64,000 nt of DNA from Selaginella moellendorffii. Its lineage: Eukaryota > Streptophyta > Lycopodiopsida > Selaginellales > Selaginellaceae. Location of the stretch: NCBI RefSeq assembly GCF_000143415.4, contig NW_003314293.1, positions 767,497-831,496 of the forward strand, in the 5' to 3' direction. The notes below the pieces were generated by a model. It worked only from the letters and a program-made list of their open reading frames with translations, was not told the origin of the DNA and made no database searches. Made by a program: the position numbers and the translations under genes. This document shows, in pieces, positions 32,239 through 45,324 of this stretch (the stretch's first letter is position 1; each line of letters opens with the position of its first letter).

Positions 32239-32250
32239 CCCTAACCCTAA
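32239..32250 (+). promoter_or_regulatory. Telomere-like motif before Crinkler-like gene
   Basis: CCCTAACCCTAA lies 20 bp before the start codon, in the only 142-bp gap after the CCAR1 stop. It contains the telo-box core. Whether the gene has its own promoter here or relies on read-through from CCAR1 is unknown. Confidence 0.4.
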
Positions 32251-32270
32251 CGTAAGAGTTTCTTGCGGCT

Positions 32271-35036
32271 ATGGATGGGCTTCAGGAGCTTGAGCGTTCC
32301 ATCCGGGCTGTGGGCACTGAAATTGAAGAGCTAGGAGAGCAACTGAAGAGCGAGAAAGATCCTGAAGAGCAAAGGCATCTGTGGGAGGAGAAGTGGCAAC
32401 TGCGGGCGGAGGAGGAGCGGCTGCGGAAGAAGGAGCAGCTGCTGCGGGAGAAGGAGGAGCTGCTGCGGAAGAAGGAGCTTATCCTGCTCAAATCTAATGG
32501 TAAGTCTTTTTCGATACATGCTATGCGAGAAATTTGATGCACATTCCTAGCCTTGCCCTGCAAAAGCCCCAATCAGCTGCTTTTCAGATCTGCCCCAAAT
32601 GTCGAGCTTTGTTTTTGTTGCATTGTCCGGTTATTTTGCATACAGGCAAAAGCGTTGCAATCGCTCATTTTAAACTCGAGCAGTCCTTGTTTGTGTTCTT
32701 TGTTTCTGATTTTCCCCATCCAAAGCCTCCATGCATGTTCATTTTTTTTTCTGTCGTGTTTTTTTCCGTAAGCTTGTGCGTTGACTTGTGCAGCTCAAAA
32801 AGTTCCGACTGCTGGTGAAGTATTAATCGAGGCTCTCCCCCTCGTAGATGCTTTTATCCAAGAGGCCCGGGAGTCTATTAAGCAGCTTGGAGCTGTGCCC
32901 ACAGTGAAGGGGAAGCCCAGCCTACTTTTAGCGGGCTTGGGAACAAGCTTTCTGACGCAGTCTGGTGATCTGGGCAAGATGCTAGACAGTAAAGGTCCGG
33001 TGGTTTCTGTGGTGGGCACATCGGGTTCAGGGAAAACAAGGACGTTGCTGGAGCTTCTCTGTTCGAGAATTGGGCTTTACTTCGTAGCTGACGCGCAGGG
33101 TAACTTTGGGTTTGAGGACTTGAGATTATTGCGCAGCTTGGTTCTGGAAGGCGTGGCATATGACGTTCGAGCTGCTCTAGCTCAGTCGGTAGTACGAGCT
33201 TCAGTTTTGGCTCGGTTATTTCTACTAAAGCGTTGTCTTGAGGTGAAGTTCTCGGCACGGGAATGGTTGCTACTCCAGCTTCTGGGAAGTGAGTTTGTGC
33301 AGGTGGATATTTGCAGGGATTTAACGGGTTCTTTGCTCGTCAAGTTGAAACCTCTAGGTGTAATGAGAAGGCAGGAAACCTTACAGGAAGAGATCAATGA
33401 GCAGTGGCAGCAGGTTATAGGGATGGCTACTGATGTAGTCGTTGTGTTGGATGAAGCGCAGGCGCTCTTCGAGTTGCACAGAGATCAGTTTAAGCCTTTT
33501 GTCAGAGGAACTGGGATGAGGAGTTCCTTCCATCAAGTATATAAGGCTCTTAGCAGGCCTTCCCCACGTGTTACTGCGAAGTTGTTAATTTCAGCTACTG
33601 GGTTGGCTGTACAAAAAGAAACAGAGGGTTCCTCAACGCCAATTGCAAAACAGATGCGCTGTGGTCCTGCTTTCTGTTCCTTCGGCAAGTTTCGAGACAT
33701 GGGCGACATGTACAAGTACATGAAGAATTTTGTCGCTGTCGACAACACTGTTGATGAAGAGTTGCTCCAGAGGTTCGTAGGGAGATACAGACCACTGGCT
33801 CTGGTTCTTGAGGATTTTCTGGAAAAGCAACGCTCTCTCAATGAGTCGCTTAAGAGTGTCCGATCGATGCTCACGAAGGAGGACTTGGAAGGATCTTATA
33901 TCCGGGTTTTGAAGCGCATCCAGGTCCAGCCGCGGATTCACAACGTGGAGCTGATTGGCGTGTGCCGGATGATATGTCTGACAAGCCAATATGTTGGAAA
34001 GTACCACTGCACCAGGAAAGCTGAAGTCGAGCTGATTCACCATGGGCTAGCTTACTTGGATGCTGTTGCTGTGGGAGAGTTCGGGTTGGAAGGAACGGTC
34101 GAGGAACCACTTGTGCTGGAAGCACTTCAGAATTACTTCCGTGAGGACAACTCCCTTCTTCATATAATGAATCTTCTCAATTCACAATCGGCGGGATTCA
34201 CTCTCGAGGCTGCTGCAGCAGATGCTGTTTGCAGGTTTCTTTCGGCTGGCAAGTTCAGTAATCATCCTATCTTTGAGGGCGCAGCTGCTTTACCAGACAT
34301 CTTCTGCCAGCAGCTGAGGTTGTGGTCAGCAGACAGCCTTCAAATGGTGTGCGCTACCGGAATGACGAGCTATCTCGCTGGTGGGATGGGAACAGCGAAG
34401 GTTCTCAACCCGGAATTTCTAGCAGGACCAGATCTGGTGATCCCAGTGAAGACGGAAGACAACAAGGAGCTGATCCTCTTTGCACAGTTCAGGCTCGTGA
34501 ACTTTCTTGACAAGAAGAAATTCGAGCAGGGTGTGTCGACCACGAATCCCGAGTTCATATTCAGGTCTCGCAAGGCAGCAAGACTGAGGGCAGAGTTCAA
34601 GAAGGAGGTTGGTAACCGCTGGTGGAAGAATGGCATTATCAGGTTGATGGTAGTGTATCCAGCAGTCTTCAAGAAGGAGCGTATGCCTCCTGCTGTTGAG
34701 GTGATTCCTGCTGCAGGCGGTGTTGGTCCCCAGCTCAAGATCATCATTCATGCTGGCAACGCAAAACAATTGTTTTCTCAGGAGTAAGTGGTCTTCATCT
34801 GTGTACTGTGATTGTTGCTAACTTGTTTTGACAGTTTGGTAGACTTTCTGGACGTGTACAAGGGATTCAAAGTTGGAGAGCCGGAGTCCTTGGCACGTTC
34901 AGTTGATAAAGCGCTGGCATTGGACTTGCATAGCTCGTTCAAGGACAGGCCTAGGAGGAAAAGAGATTTCGATGTAGCCTTTACTGAACCGGAAGACTAC
35001 TGGGGTGATGAGGAAGGAATGGAGTTGGATGTATAA
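32271..35036 (+). CDS. Crinkler-like (CRN/RHS-type) P-loop ATPase with nuclease-like C-terminus
   Basis: Three exons (32271-32499, 32794-34783, 34835-35036) give 806 aa. Residues 1-76 are a charged coiled coil with repeated LRKKEQLLREKEELL heptads. Exon 2 holds Walker A GTSGSGKTRTLLELL (about 151) and Walker B DVVVVLDEAQALFE (about 297), the ATPase layout of Crinkler and trypanosome retrotransposon-hot-spot proteins. The C-terminal part reads GPDLVIPV then ELILFAQFRL (about 622-643), resembling the PD-(D/E)xK nuclease core, with Arg at the expected Lys. Crinklers are effectors in oomycetes and fungi, but related proteins occur in free-living eukaryotes including plants. The 293-nt first intron is unusually long here. 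The family call is by motif and layout. Confidence 0.75.
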
Positions 35037-35303
35037 ACTGGCAACTGTAAACTGGTAATCTGACGGAACTAACGAGCAACTCTTAAGCCTCGGAGGGGCA
35101 GTGTCTTTAAATGCTGTACCACAAAGTGGTTAAACATTTATAGTAACCAACCGAGCAAATTTAATAAAGATTTTTCCAAATCTAGAGCAATTTCTAATGG
35201 ATTCTATCACTGGCGAAGAAAATTAGTTCCTTTTTTGCTGAGAAGACCTCCTCCTAAATACACTCGATAGTTCTTGTTTCCTTGTTCCTTTCTAGGTCTT
35301 AGC

Positions 35304-35567
35304 ATGGAAAGGATTTCAAAATCTGCTCTCAAGCACGCATATCAAGCTTGCCAACAAAATAAAGGAGTTCAATCAAGAGATAAACTTGCTAACTTAGCTG
35401 CCTTTGTTGGGCAAAACAGAGTTAATGACTTCGCATCCTCAACATCAACCGGTGCCACTTTGCAGGAGCAAGGCAGAGGAGGGCACAGCTCGGAAGAAGT
35501 ATCGGACATGACCGTATTAAGGAAATTGTCGTTGCATTCTGGACTGAGCTCACGCAAGTCTCCCTGA
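35304..35567 (+). CDS. Unrecognised short open segment
   Basis: From MERISKSALKHAYQACQQNK to a stop at 35567, 87 residues with a protein-like composition and a possible upstream acceptor (TTTCTAG) at about 35296. No family is recognised and no partner exon is clear. It may be the 3' end of a gene relic. Confidence 0.25.
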   Translation: MERISKSALKHAYQACQQNKGVQSRDKLANLAAFVGQNRVNDFASSTSTGATLQEQGRGGHSSEEVSDMTVLRKLSLHSGLSSRKSP

Positions 35568-38500
35568 ATTCCAAGGATGTGAAGTCTTACAGAATCAAGA
35601 GCTTGGAATATGAATAACATGCAACTCATTACTTGGATTGCACTCAGGTATCCTCTTTCCTTTTGTTTTGATTCTATTTTAGCAGGTTTTTGGTGAAGTT
35701 CTAATTGATCAAAGTCCATTCTGGGAATTTAGAATGGTCGTGGCAAACGGCACGGTACCATGGGCCACGCTGGATTCCTCCACCCTTGAAAACCAAGACT
35801 CTGAAAGATCATTGTATTCAATTGTGGTTTTGTGCCAGATTGTTTGAAGCTAATTACAAAGAAAATCCCATGGGACGCATAAATCAAAATCACGCTCCGA
35901 TTCATATCGAGGATTTCTTCTGCGTGATAGTCCCTCAACATGTTGATGCAAAATAGCCATTGTAATCTAGAGCCGTCCAAAAGTCTCGGATTTCAAGTAG
36001 CATTTGGCAGACGATCTCGCGAAACGACGATCTTGCTCTAGAACTTGTAAAATGGTTGGGATAATGAATACAGTTTTCCTCCCAGCTCCTAATGTTCTTG
36101 AGTGACGAGCGAAAGTCGAGCAAGCACTGCATTATGTTATTCATGCATAACTTCTCTCCTGTGTGCTCCAAAGAAAGGAAACATCTACACACACAAGGAC
36201 AGGAAGGCATGAACGTCTTGCTTTTCTTCGGTGCTTACTGATGGACTGCATTGGCCAAGTACTTGTGGTGAACTACCTCCAAGTCCTGCATGTCCTTGAT
36301 CTGCATAATATGTCTGCATTAGAACAAAAAACTTGCAGCACGTTTATTCTGTTTACCTCGTGTTTAATAGCACGAAGAAAATCGCCCCAGAAGCTGCGAA
36401 TGTACGTGACATTGAAAAACTGTGACAAAATGCCCAATTTGATGCCTAGAAAAAGAAAAACAAAGCCTCAATGAATTTGTTAGAAAGCACCTAAAAAGTT
36501 GAAGAGCTCGGAGTTTATCCGTCTGCTGCTCCAAAGAGCTCGAAGAACTCGACGCATGGAGCGCTCCGCTGCCTGAAATTATTTTTAAAAATAATGAAAC
36601 GTTAAAGATGAGATACTTAATGCTCGATCGGTCGAGAAACCCGATTCAGGAGGAACCTCGTTTGAAAAAAGACTGTCCTGCGGTTGAAGCAACCTCACAA
36701 CTGGCAGTTTACTTCTCGGAGCTAGCACCGGTATCACTGTCGTGATTGTCATTGCTGTCCTCACCAAGTCGCGGAGAGTAGAAAAGATTTCAAATGCACA
36801 TTTTACTGATAAAAACAAAAAAGACTCACATTGTTTCTGGCTCTGACTCCAAGTCCTCTGAAGCCGTTTATAGAGGAGGAAGAATCAAGAATAACTTAAC
36901 ATTAGAATAAAGAGAAAACTATAGACAATTACCGTGTCTGCCAATGCATGCACGAGCATGGCTGCCAGGGAAGTGTTGCGGGATACTTCAAACAGGCTGA
37001 TGACAATGATCAGAAGCAGCCGGTTTGTGAGGATATTGAGACTGGACGTACGAAGCCGAAAAATATATCCATCTTCAGGCTTGCGCCTTGAGCTCTGCGT
37101 TTCAAGGCTCCATGCCGAGTGACGAGACAGACGTGGAAGGGCAGGTCTCTTGTTTCTTATCTGTGAGGAAATCTTCGAAGAGAGGGATTGCGAGAGGGAT
37201 ATCTCCGAGAAGATTGCTCTTGGATTGCCTTTGACAAGAAAGGCCTCAGGCGAGTTTTCAGGCAGAGGCAGCATCGAGTGGAGACGATTGCAGAGAACTA
37301 CTGGGAAGTCTTTCGGTGACAAGAATCCCATAAAACTGGTAAAGCGTCTTTAGTTTTCCAAACTTCTCTTGTTTCATACAGGAGGAAAAATGGACAACAG
37401 CTTCAGAGGACTCGAAAGCAGAGCCAGAAACAACGTGAGTCTTTGTGGTTTTATATCAGTAAACTGTGTATTGAGAACTACTGATGAAACGGCCACTTCT
37501 GCTGAACTGGACTCTCTGAGACTTTGCGAGGACATACTGGTGCTAGCTTTGAGCAGGGAACTGCAAGTTGTGATGAGAGCTTTTTACAACCACACAAGGA
37601 GGACTGTTTTTTGGCAAACGAAGTTTTCCTGAATCGGGTCCCTCAACCGATCGAGCATCAAGCATCTCATCCTTGTTTACGGCACAAGATGCTGGACTGC
37701 CAGGAAATCCATTTTATGCTTGCGGCGAAGGGAATATCACCGAGTACATCTCCATGCTCTTTACGAATACCCCTGATGGCTGGGATATAAGAGCTATCAA
37801 TCAATCGATCATTGTTTCAACGGTTGAAACAATGGCACAGAGTTATTCACGTAAGCTCAAAATGAGAGAACATTCTTATAATAATTTGCTCTCAACGTGA
37901 TTTGATGTAAATTTTTTTTAATATATAATCAACTTTCTCTCTTTGTTTTTGATGTTCTGAAGAAATGGTTTTCACTTAGATGTCTCCTCCAGCCCTTGGA
38001 CACTGATGGCAGAGTGGACGGAGATTGAGCACGCCTGGCATAGTTTTGTCGTAATGAAACAAGAGAATTATGTTGATCATGATGTATGAAAGTATGTGAA
38101 ATGTTTTGCTACGTTTGTTTTGTGGTCAAAGAGCTGCCTGATCGAGCGAGAATCGTCATGAGCAGTGAAGACGAATTTCAGAAACTACAAATGCTCACCT
38201 GGTTTTGTCCTTTTTTTGTTCTACCAGGACGCAGAACTCATGACAGTCATCCTCGAATGCTGCCTCCAAGAGAAAGTTTTCAACAAGACTTCTACTGTGC
38301 CACCATGACGTGATCCACAGATTCAACTTACAGGGGTCCGCAACTAAGTGGACCACCAATGACTAAAGGTCTTTACAGTCTTAACTTGACAGCACCCAAA
38401 GTAGTGGATTCCATGACTGACAATGGTTGATGATTCATGTCTCCTCAGTAGACAAGATTGAGCACATCTTTGTGGTGACAAAACAAGAGAGCGTCCCCAG

Positions 38501-38780
38501 AGTTTTGTATGCTTGAGCAAGCCAAAGCCATCAAAGTAAGTTTGCTTGCGTTTGTTTTTGTTAGATGTTTAAAGATGGATAAATGGGATTGGACAGATTT
38601 ATGAGAAGCTGGGGAATAACTTCTTCAAAAAGAAGAAACTAAGAAGAATGAGCTTCTTTTTTTCCTTAAATTGCTAAAGTTAGGTTTTTCATGGGTAATT
38701 TTGTTTATGGGGCTCCTTGCATACCTTTTACAGTACTATAAGGTTGCTTCTCGCCACTCTTTTACGTGTGATAAAGAAAT
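35568..38780. other. Decayed region without intact genes
   Basis: Several open segments look like eroded exons, for example 35810-35956 plus, 36885-37331 minus, and 37524-37840 plus, where one frame reads DAGLPGNPFYACGEGNI and TNTPDGWDIRAINQSI. Related pieces (IEHAWHSFVVMKQE near 38020 and IEHIFVVTKQE near 38460) point to an internal duplication. I cannot assign any of them to a family. Confidence 0.4.
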
Positions 38781-38794
38781 GGATGACTCTTAAC

Positions 38795-40560
38795 CCCAGG
38801 TATCCCAAAACCTTTAATCGATTGGAAAAAGAATTACACTTTTGTTCATGGGCCCTTCCCCTCTATATTTGAACTCTTATGGATCATTCCCTTTAGTTGC
38901 TTATAATCCACTACACTTCCCTACAAGTTCATGCTCTTGTGAACGGAAGTTGAGAGCCGCAACTCTCCCAAGAGCCCTTTCCCGAGAGCCCTACTGTTTT
39001 GACACCTTACCCCTCAAGTCGAGCCTAGCTGAGAGCAAACTAGACCTACAAGATGTCAATCAATACTGTCTTGACACCTTACCCCTCAAATCGAGCCCAT
39101 CTGGGAGCAAATTGGACCTTGTCAATCAACATGTGGTATGATTCCCCTAGCCAACTAATAGAGTTAGACCCAAGACCCCTCTATGATATCAAATATAAAC
39201 TCTTGAATTTAAGCCTCCCAGGAAGTCATCCAGGCCAGTACTATTCAAACCTAAGAATGCTTAACCTCAAGTATCCCAAAACCTTTAACCATTTAAACCT
39301 AAGGACGTTTAACCCCAAATATCCCAAGACCATCATCTCTCAAGTTGTTCCCTTTGGTTTCTTACACTCACACCCATTTGGACATGCCGACGATTGTGAT
39401 GATACCTTCCAATAATTGCATTGTCTTCGTCAAGGGCCATTAGAGTTGGTGATGCAATTTAGCTTTCATTTCCAAAGCCTTTTGCTTCGTGTGGAGCCAA
39501 ATATATTGGAGTGGATCAAGTTGGGAATGTTATGGCTAGCATTTTGTCAAGATTTTAGAAGACTTATGCATGCACTTACTCCATCCTTCAACTCCACTTC
39601 CTATGGGAAATGGTCTTGTTTCAATGGAGGTTGATGCTAATGCTGCTCGAGTTCAAGGACAAGGGCAAAGACGTGGTCATGGCCGTGATGCTCACTATTG
39701 GGCTTGTGATGAAATTAGTCACACTTATCAGCGTTGTTGGTGTTTTCTAGATTGGCAGCCTCCATTTCCTGCAGGGAGACCTTGGCGTCAACAACGTCAT
39801 ATTGGTGCTGCTATAGTGGAAGGTCTGAACACTGAGATGTATCTGGGAAATGAGGAGTCACGTAGTAACAGAGGGACTTTGCACAAATAAGTCAATGATC
39901 CCTCCATCTTTCTTTTGGGAGTATCATCAAGGGGTTCACTCGGAACCAATTCATCTAATGTTTACTTTCCAAACTTGTTTTTATAACAAGAGGTCTTATT
40001 ATTCTTTTCATGTTGGTTGATACAAGTTTGAATTAATCTTTTATTGCTCAACCTATTGCCACATGTTGCTATCTACATTTGCGTCATGTGGCAGAGCTAG
40101 TTTTTATTCTTTATGGCAATGTTTGCACATGCATGTGCACGAGAGATGAGGCTGATGTAGTTGTGCATGTGGGTGATTTTGAGCTTGGATTGCAGTTGTT
40201 ACGGGTGCAACAAGACCCCAAGTATCCCAAGACCCTTAACCGATTGGAAAAGAAGGTGCACTTTTGTTCATGGGCCCTTTTCCTCTATATTTGAACCACT
40301 ATGGATCGTCTCTCAAGTCGTTTTTTTTATTGCTTACAATCCACCATGCTTCTCTGAACCAACAGAGTCGAACCTAAAACCCCTCTCTGATATCAAATAT
40401 AAGCGGCTGAATTTGAACTTCCCAAGAGGTCATCTAGCTCAGTACTATTCAAACCCAAGGACGCTTAACCCCAAGTATCTTAAGACCCTTAACTGATTGA
40501 AAAAGGGGGTGCACTCTTGTTCATGGGCCCTTTCCCTTTATATTTGAACCTCTATAGATT
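38795..40560. repeat. Dispersed repeat, three copies
   Basis: A segment of about 100 bp (TATCCCAAAACCTTTAA, then TTGTTCATGGGCCCTT, then CTCTATATTTGAAC) occurs at about 38798, 40212 and 40462, each 75-90 percent alike by eye. Related shorter pieces lie at 39270-39330. It resembles LTR-edge sequence of a decayed element. Confidence 0.6.
39570..39890 (+). mobile_element. Copia-type gag remnant (candidate)
   Basis: One frame reads VDANAARVQGQGQRRGHGRD, then ACDEISHTYQRCW, which resembles the zinc-knuckle end of Copia gag (C-x2-C-x4-H-x4-C) with the first Cys lost. The upstream sequence is compatible with a gag tail. No protease, integrase or RT is nearby. Confidence 0.35.
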
Positions 40561-40566
40561 GACTAG

Positions 40567-41220
40567 TGTGAGACACAAATCCCAAAGCCCCAGAAGTGGA
40601 GCCAAAAAGGTGCCACGTGCAAAGTAAAAGTCAAACGAGCATAACATGTTTAGACTAAAAGCTCCAACATAAAAAGTTGAAAGCGAGAGTGGAACTGTCA
40701 ATAAAGTGCTTAAGGAACAAGCACAAAGCAAGCAATAAGTGAGTCTCTAGAAAAGGGATATAAGAGGAATAACACATGATACATGGAAGTGTCAAGATGA
40801 ACTTAAGATGGAATCCAAAATAGAGTCTAAGATAGAGTCTGAGATGGACCAAAGATGGAGTCTAAGATGGACCCGAGATGGAGTCCAAGATGGAGTCCGA
40901 AAAAGACCCAAGATGGAGTCTGAGATGGAACCGAGATGGAGTCCGAGATAGAGTCTGAGATGGACCTGAGATGGAATCCAAGATGGACACAAGATGGAGT
41001 TTGAGATAGAGTCCGAGATGGAGTCTAAGATGGACTTAAGATGGAGTCCGAGATGAAGTTTAAGATGGACCTAAGATGGAGTCTAAAATGGACTCGAGAT
41101 GGAGTCCGAGATGGAACCAAGACCGAGACCAAGTCTGAGTCTAAGCCCGAGCCTGAGTCCGAGTCTGAGTCAGAATACTAATATAGGCTGTTGGGTGAAA
41201 GCCCAAAGAGATCATCCCCC
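40567..41220 (+). mobile_element. Partial LTR copy of the poly-G LTR family
   Basis: It begins TGTGAGACACAAATC and follows the 5' end of the LTR at 49691 (GTGCCACGTG, AGCATAACATGTTT, GTGAGTCTCTAGAAAAGGGA), then the minisatellite, then TGAAAGCCCAAAG, and breaks off where the G tract should begin. It is a truncated solo copy in plus orientation. Confidence 0.75.
40796..41170 (+). repeat. GAGATGGAGTCC-type minisatellite
   Basis: Degenerate 11-12 bp units based on GATGGAGTCCGA and GATGGACCCGA, ending in shorter GAGTCC/GAGACC units. The same array is present at 49920-50290, 63055-63415 and, in reverse, within the chromovirus LTRs. Confidence 0.9.
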
Positions 41221-43535
41221 ATTTAAAAATAGTACAGATTTAAATTTTTACTCATAATTTTTTTTTAATTTATAAATATTCTATATCAATCAGATAATAC
41301 TCTCAATCATTTGAATTAATACAATCATTCTGTTCATTTAGTCTTATACTATTAAAATAATCTCAGGACAGTATTAATATCAGTCAAAATTTATTTTGTT
41401 TTATATTTAGATATTTTGGGAATCTAATGAATATTCTTAAGCAAGGATTATTACTTTATTATTGAAACCTTTTGTTGATCAATTTTATTGTCTGTAGATT
41501 TTTTTAAGAGTACCAGATCATTAATTTAGAAATGATTTTTTTAGATTTCAAAAGTATTGTCATTCATTGCTTAAAGTTATTAGAAATTTTTTGTATCTTC
41601 ATATAAATTTTATTTTCATATTTTTATTGTTCCTATTCTTACATCACTATTTTTCTATTTTTTTAATCAATTCCTTTATTAATTTCTTTATGTTTGTTTC
41701 TGATTTTTAGCATATTTCCTAAAATGTTTTTTACGACTATTTTGTCATATAAGAAATAAGAACACAATTCTAAATATTAAGCAAAACACTTGAAATGCTT
41801 TGCCCTCCATAAAAAAATTGTAATGCTTGTCATCTCTATAAATATGAGTGTCTAGGATATAGGAATAAGTATAGTAATTGCAATTTAGACCCTTGGTACT
41901 ATATTAGACATAAATATCAATAATAATTCAGGAAAAACTCATAATAAAGAATTTTTTAAAAATATTTATTCTATTTAGATCTAGATTTATATTAGCGTTT
42001 TGCTAGATCTATAATTATACCTATTAAATATATTCTTCACTTTTAATCTCAATAACATTCTCTTCTTCTGCCATGCCATATTGTTGTATATCAAACAATG
42101 TGTCATTTGAGGTTGCAAGTGATGCATTGTTGTTTTCACTTGACAACATTGTTTCTATGGTTGGATGCTTTTCAAATTGACCTTTTAGTGTTGTGCAACA
42201 TGATTTTATTGGTGTTACAACAATCCTTGGTGTTTTTCCATCTCTAACTTTCATGGGACATAATAACATGATTTCTTTTGTTCTCAATGATTATGATTGC
42301 CCTTCCTATAATAGGAATATATTCTTTGAATTTCTACTGGCCAGTTCATCAAGCAAGAAGAGGGGCATGGAGATGTATCTTGATCCATATAATTGGTGCA
42401 GGGTAAAGTTATAAGAAGAGCTAAAATTTGGAAGAGGCAAGAACTCTAAAACCTCACCTTTAGAAACATGATTAGTTGGCAGTACAAATGATCTTTGATT
42501 CTAGCAAGAAACACATCTTAGGAAAGTTTGATATGCCACTCTAGATCCACTTTACCACACTTAAAATTATTTAATAGATCTTAAGATCTAGGCTCCTAAA
42601 TTTAATGGTGTTGAACAAGAAGTTGCAACACAAAAAAATGATTACATCTCCCCACTCCTTACTCCAATTTGAGTGAGCCTACACTCTTAAGAAAGCCCTG
42701 AACTTAAGGAAGAGAATGCAAGTAGAACCACTCTGAAATTTCTTTCTTACTACTGGTGGCATGATTCCAAACAAGACAAAATCAAGAAATCTCCTCTATA
42801 GCATAAAAAAAGAAGGAAATCTCCATCTTTTCTCTCTAGATTTACAGGTTAGGCATGTTTAGAAGACACTTAAACCCTGTTTAGCATGCAAAAATGTGAA
42901 CTCTCTTCAAGTGCTGTCACTACATCATTACAAACCCTAGAATATCCTTCTATATATACATTGAATATACTAATGTGCATATCCTACACAACAGGCCATG
43001 CACTATCTCAATCAGCCCCCCACTGAAGAGATATACTAGTAAAGTAGAGGCCAGATTATGGAGAATTCTCATCTAAAGAAGACTGATGAAGAGTAGTAAT
43101 GCACAATTAATATTAAGAGTATCAGTGACAGAAAATTGGATGATTGCAAAACTAGCATATTGGATTAATACCACATGTTGCCATCTTTTGTCAAAAAGGA
43201 GCACTCATCCTTGATTTCTCTAGGCTAGTGGTTTCACCAGGAACTTACAAGCAAGCTCACAGTAGTGACCAAGCCAAGTGAAGGGCAAAACATGATTGAT
43301 TGAGCATTTGCTTGTTTTCTTTTACATATACTTTAGAGTTCTAACCTTGGTCTTCATGCATACACAACTTGCAACTTGCCATATTGAGACTTGCATCAAT
43401 GTATGTGACTTTGACAATCCTTGGTTGAAGTATAAAAAGGCACTATGAGGAGTGCACACCAAAGATCCTAGGTTCGCACGTTTGGAATGAATATGCAACA
43501 CATTTCACAGCGCTATAGGCTGTTCTCCATGGGAG
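41221..43535. other. AT-rich region, no supported gene
   Basis: Mostly A+T-rich sequence without family motifs. A minus-strand open segment of 87 codons at 42024-42287 (PMKVRDGKTPRIVVTPIKSC) and a plus-strand piece near 42300-42414 look mildly coding but are unassigned. Probably old transposon debris. Confidence 0.4.
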
Positions 43536-44168
43536 ATGCTGCAAAGGAATGCTCGTGGGGTTCCTCAACAGATCATTGTACTGAAACCAATGACCGAAGT
43601 GTTGGTCCCAGCCGTTGAAACTTATGCGGAGCAGCTCCGCCAAGGTTGGTCTAAAGCTACCGAGGCGATGGGCAAAGCTCAGGATAGGTATCGACGTGAT
43701 AAGGATCAGCATCGTCGGAATGTATCCTATCAAGTGGGAGATCAGGTGTGGCTATCTTACCGAAACTTGAACATTAAGGGTTCTTTGTCTCGGAAGCTCT
43801 TGCCGAGATATGTTGGACCCTATCGGGTGCTAAAACGCATTGGTGATGTATCCTATCAGTTGGATCTGCCTGTGGAGATGTCCAATGTTCATAATGTATT
43901 TCATGCCAATCTATTGGCTCCTTACACCATGGATGTTGCACGTCAACGGGAGATTCGTCCACTGCCAGATGTTGTGGATGGTGAACCTGAATATGAAGTC
44001 GAAGCTATTTTGGATTCACGCTGGCTTAAACGTGCCAAACGTCAGGTCCCGGAGTATCTAGTTAAGTGGAAAGGTTACCCAACTTGTGAATCAACTTGGG
44101 AGCCTCTTAGTAATCTTAGCCATGCTCGTGAGCTTGTCACGGAGTATGAGAATAGTAATAAAGCTTAG
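43536..44168 (+). mobile_element. Gypsy chromovirus remnant: integrase C-terminus and chromodomain
   Basis: A 210-codon open frame reads the integrase tail (DRYRRDKDQHRRNVSYQVGD, LLPRYVGPYRVLKRIGDVSY, VFHANLLAPY) and a chromodomain ([31 protein letters not shown]). Everything upstream (gag to integrase core) is missing. At the LSRKL-PRY-VGPY position, where the intact chromovirus below has its second intron, this copy is continuous. A different, older chromovirus lineage. Confidence 0.9.
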
Positions 44169-44765
44169 CTTTTATAAATCTTGTAATAAATCTTGCAAAT
44201 TAATAAAGTAATATCTATTTCTGTAAATCAAAGTGTCATTTCTCTCGTTCGTCAGTACTTGGGTCAGTTTTGGCAGGCTGACTTCGGCACTTCGGTGCAT
44301 GGGTCCAATCCATAACCATGGGGATAACTATTATAGACTGATCACAAGTCCCCGCCTCTCTCTCGATGACTCACTTTTGATAAAGGGGCGTGGTCGTGTA
44401 AACAACTTAATCTGCCAGTTTATAATAGTTGTCTAAATCTTCCCGATGGGGTTGATTTCTTGCTCAGGGGACGTTGGGCCTCTGGCCTTCTCCCTATGTC
44501 CCTGCGGGCAGGGATGTATCATTCCTTTGTAAGCCGAGTGGTACTTGGAGCAGCAAGGGTGGTTAACTCTGTTAGTCATTTCCTTGTCGGTGACGGCCGG
44601 AGGGTGTTTGAGTCTTAGCGTCTTTGGACGTAGAGGAGAGGTTGTTCCATCACTCATTTAAGTTGGTGTGTTTCCCACATAGTGTGCTTTCTGTTAACTT
44701 TTGGAGTTGTTTCCTTGACGGTTTGCTAGACTCGGGTATGCATCGACGAGGACGTCGATCTTCCC

Positions 44766-44890
44766 CAAGGGGGGGAGAGTGTCGCGAATGTGACTTTGGG
44801 TATCGAAAGATACTTGTCGACCAGTCCTTACGGGCACTCTTTCCTTACTGCTATGAAGGCAGGAGGTCGGTACTGCTGGTTCCCTTTATT
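44766..44890 (+). mobile_element. Polypurine tract and LTR start of the remnant element
   Basis: AAGGGGGGGAGAG (about 44767-44779) is directly followed by TGTCGCGAATGTGAC, the classic junction of polypurine tract and 3' LTR, 600 bp after the chromodomain frame. The LTR start is repeated in inverted form ending at 45801. Confidence 0.65.
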
Positions 44891-45324
44891 GGCCCCTCTT
44901 GTCCAAGTGTTAGTAAACTAGACTTAGCATCTGTATTTGGCCGGATGAGCATAAGGACGGAATTCCTAAGTGTCTATTTGGCCAAGCATACTTGGCCCGG
45001 CTTTTTAGTTCTCTTTTGCTCTGTCTTGCACTGGCTTGGCAAGAACCCTCACGTATTGAGACTAGTCCCTCAATATCACCGGATGATAGCTTACTGTGTC
45101 TGCCAAACACCCTCGCTATCACTCCCTTTGTGTTGGTCTCATTTCGGTCCCAAATGCTATTTATGGAAAGTGTCTAGATTAGCTCATTTGGCATATCTAC
45201 GGAATGTAGAGGTCGGCCTGAACCCAATGGTGTTCGTCCCGTGTCCAAATTTGCAATCTAAGGACATTCCATATTTAGTAAGTTTCGGACTTGTCCCAGA
45301 GACTAACTCCTGGCACTAAGGGAG

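Noticed and set aside
32281-32572. Leu/Ser-rich minus-strand frames near 32.4 kb
   Set aside because: Antisense of the Glu/Lys-rich coiled-coil exon of the Crinkler-like gene.
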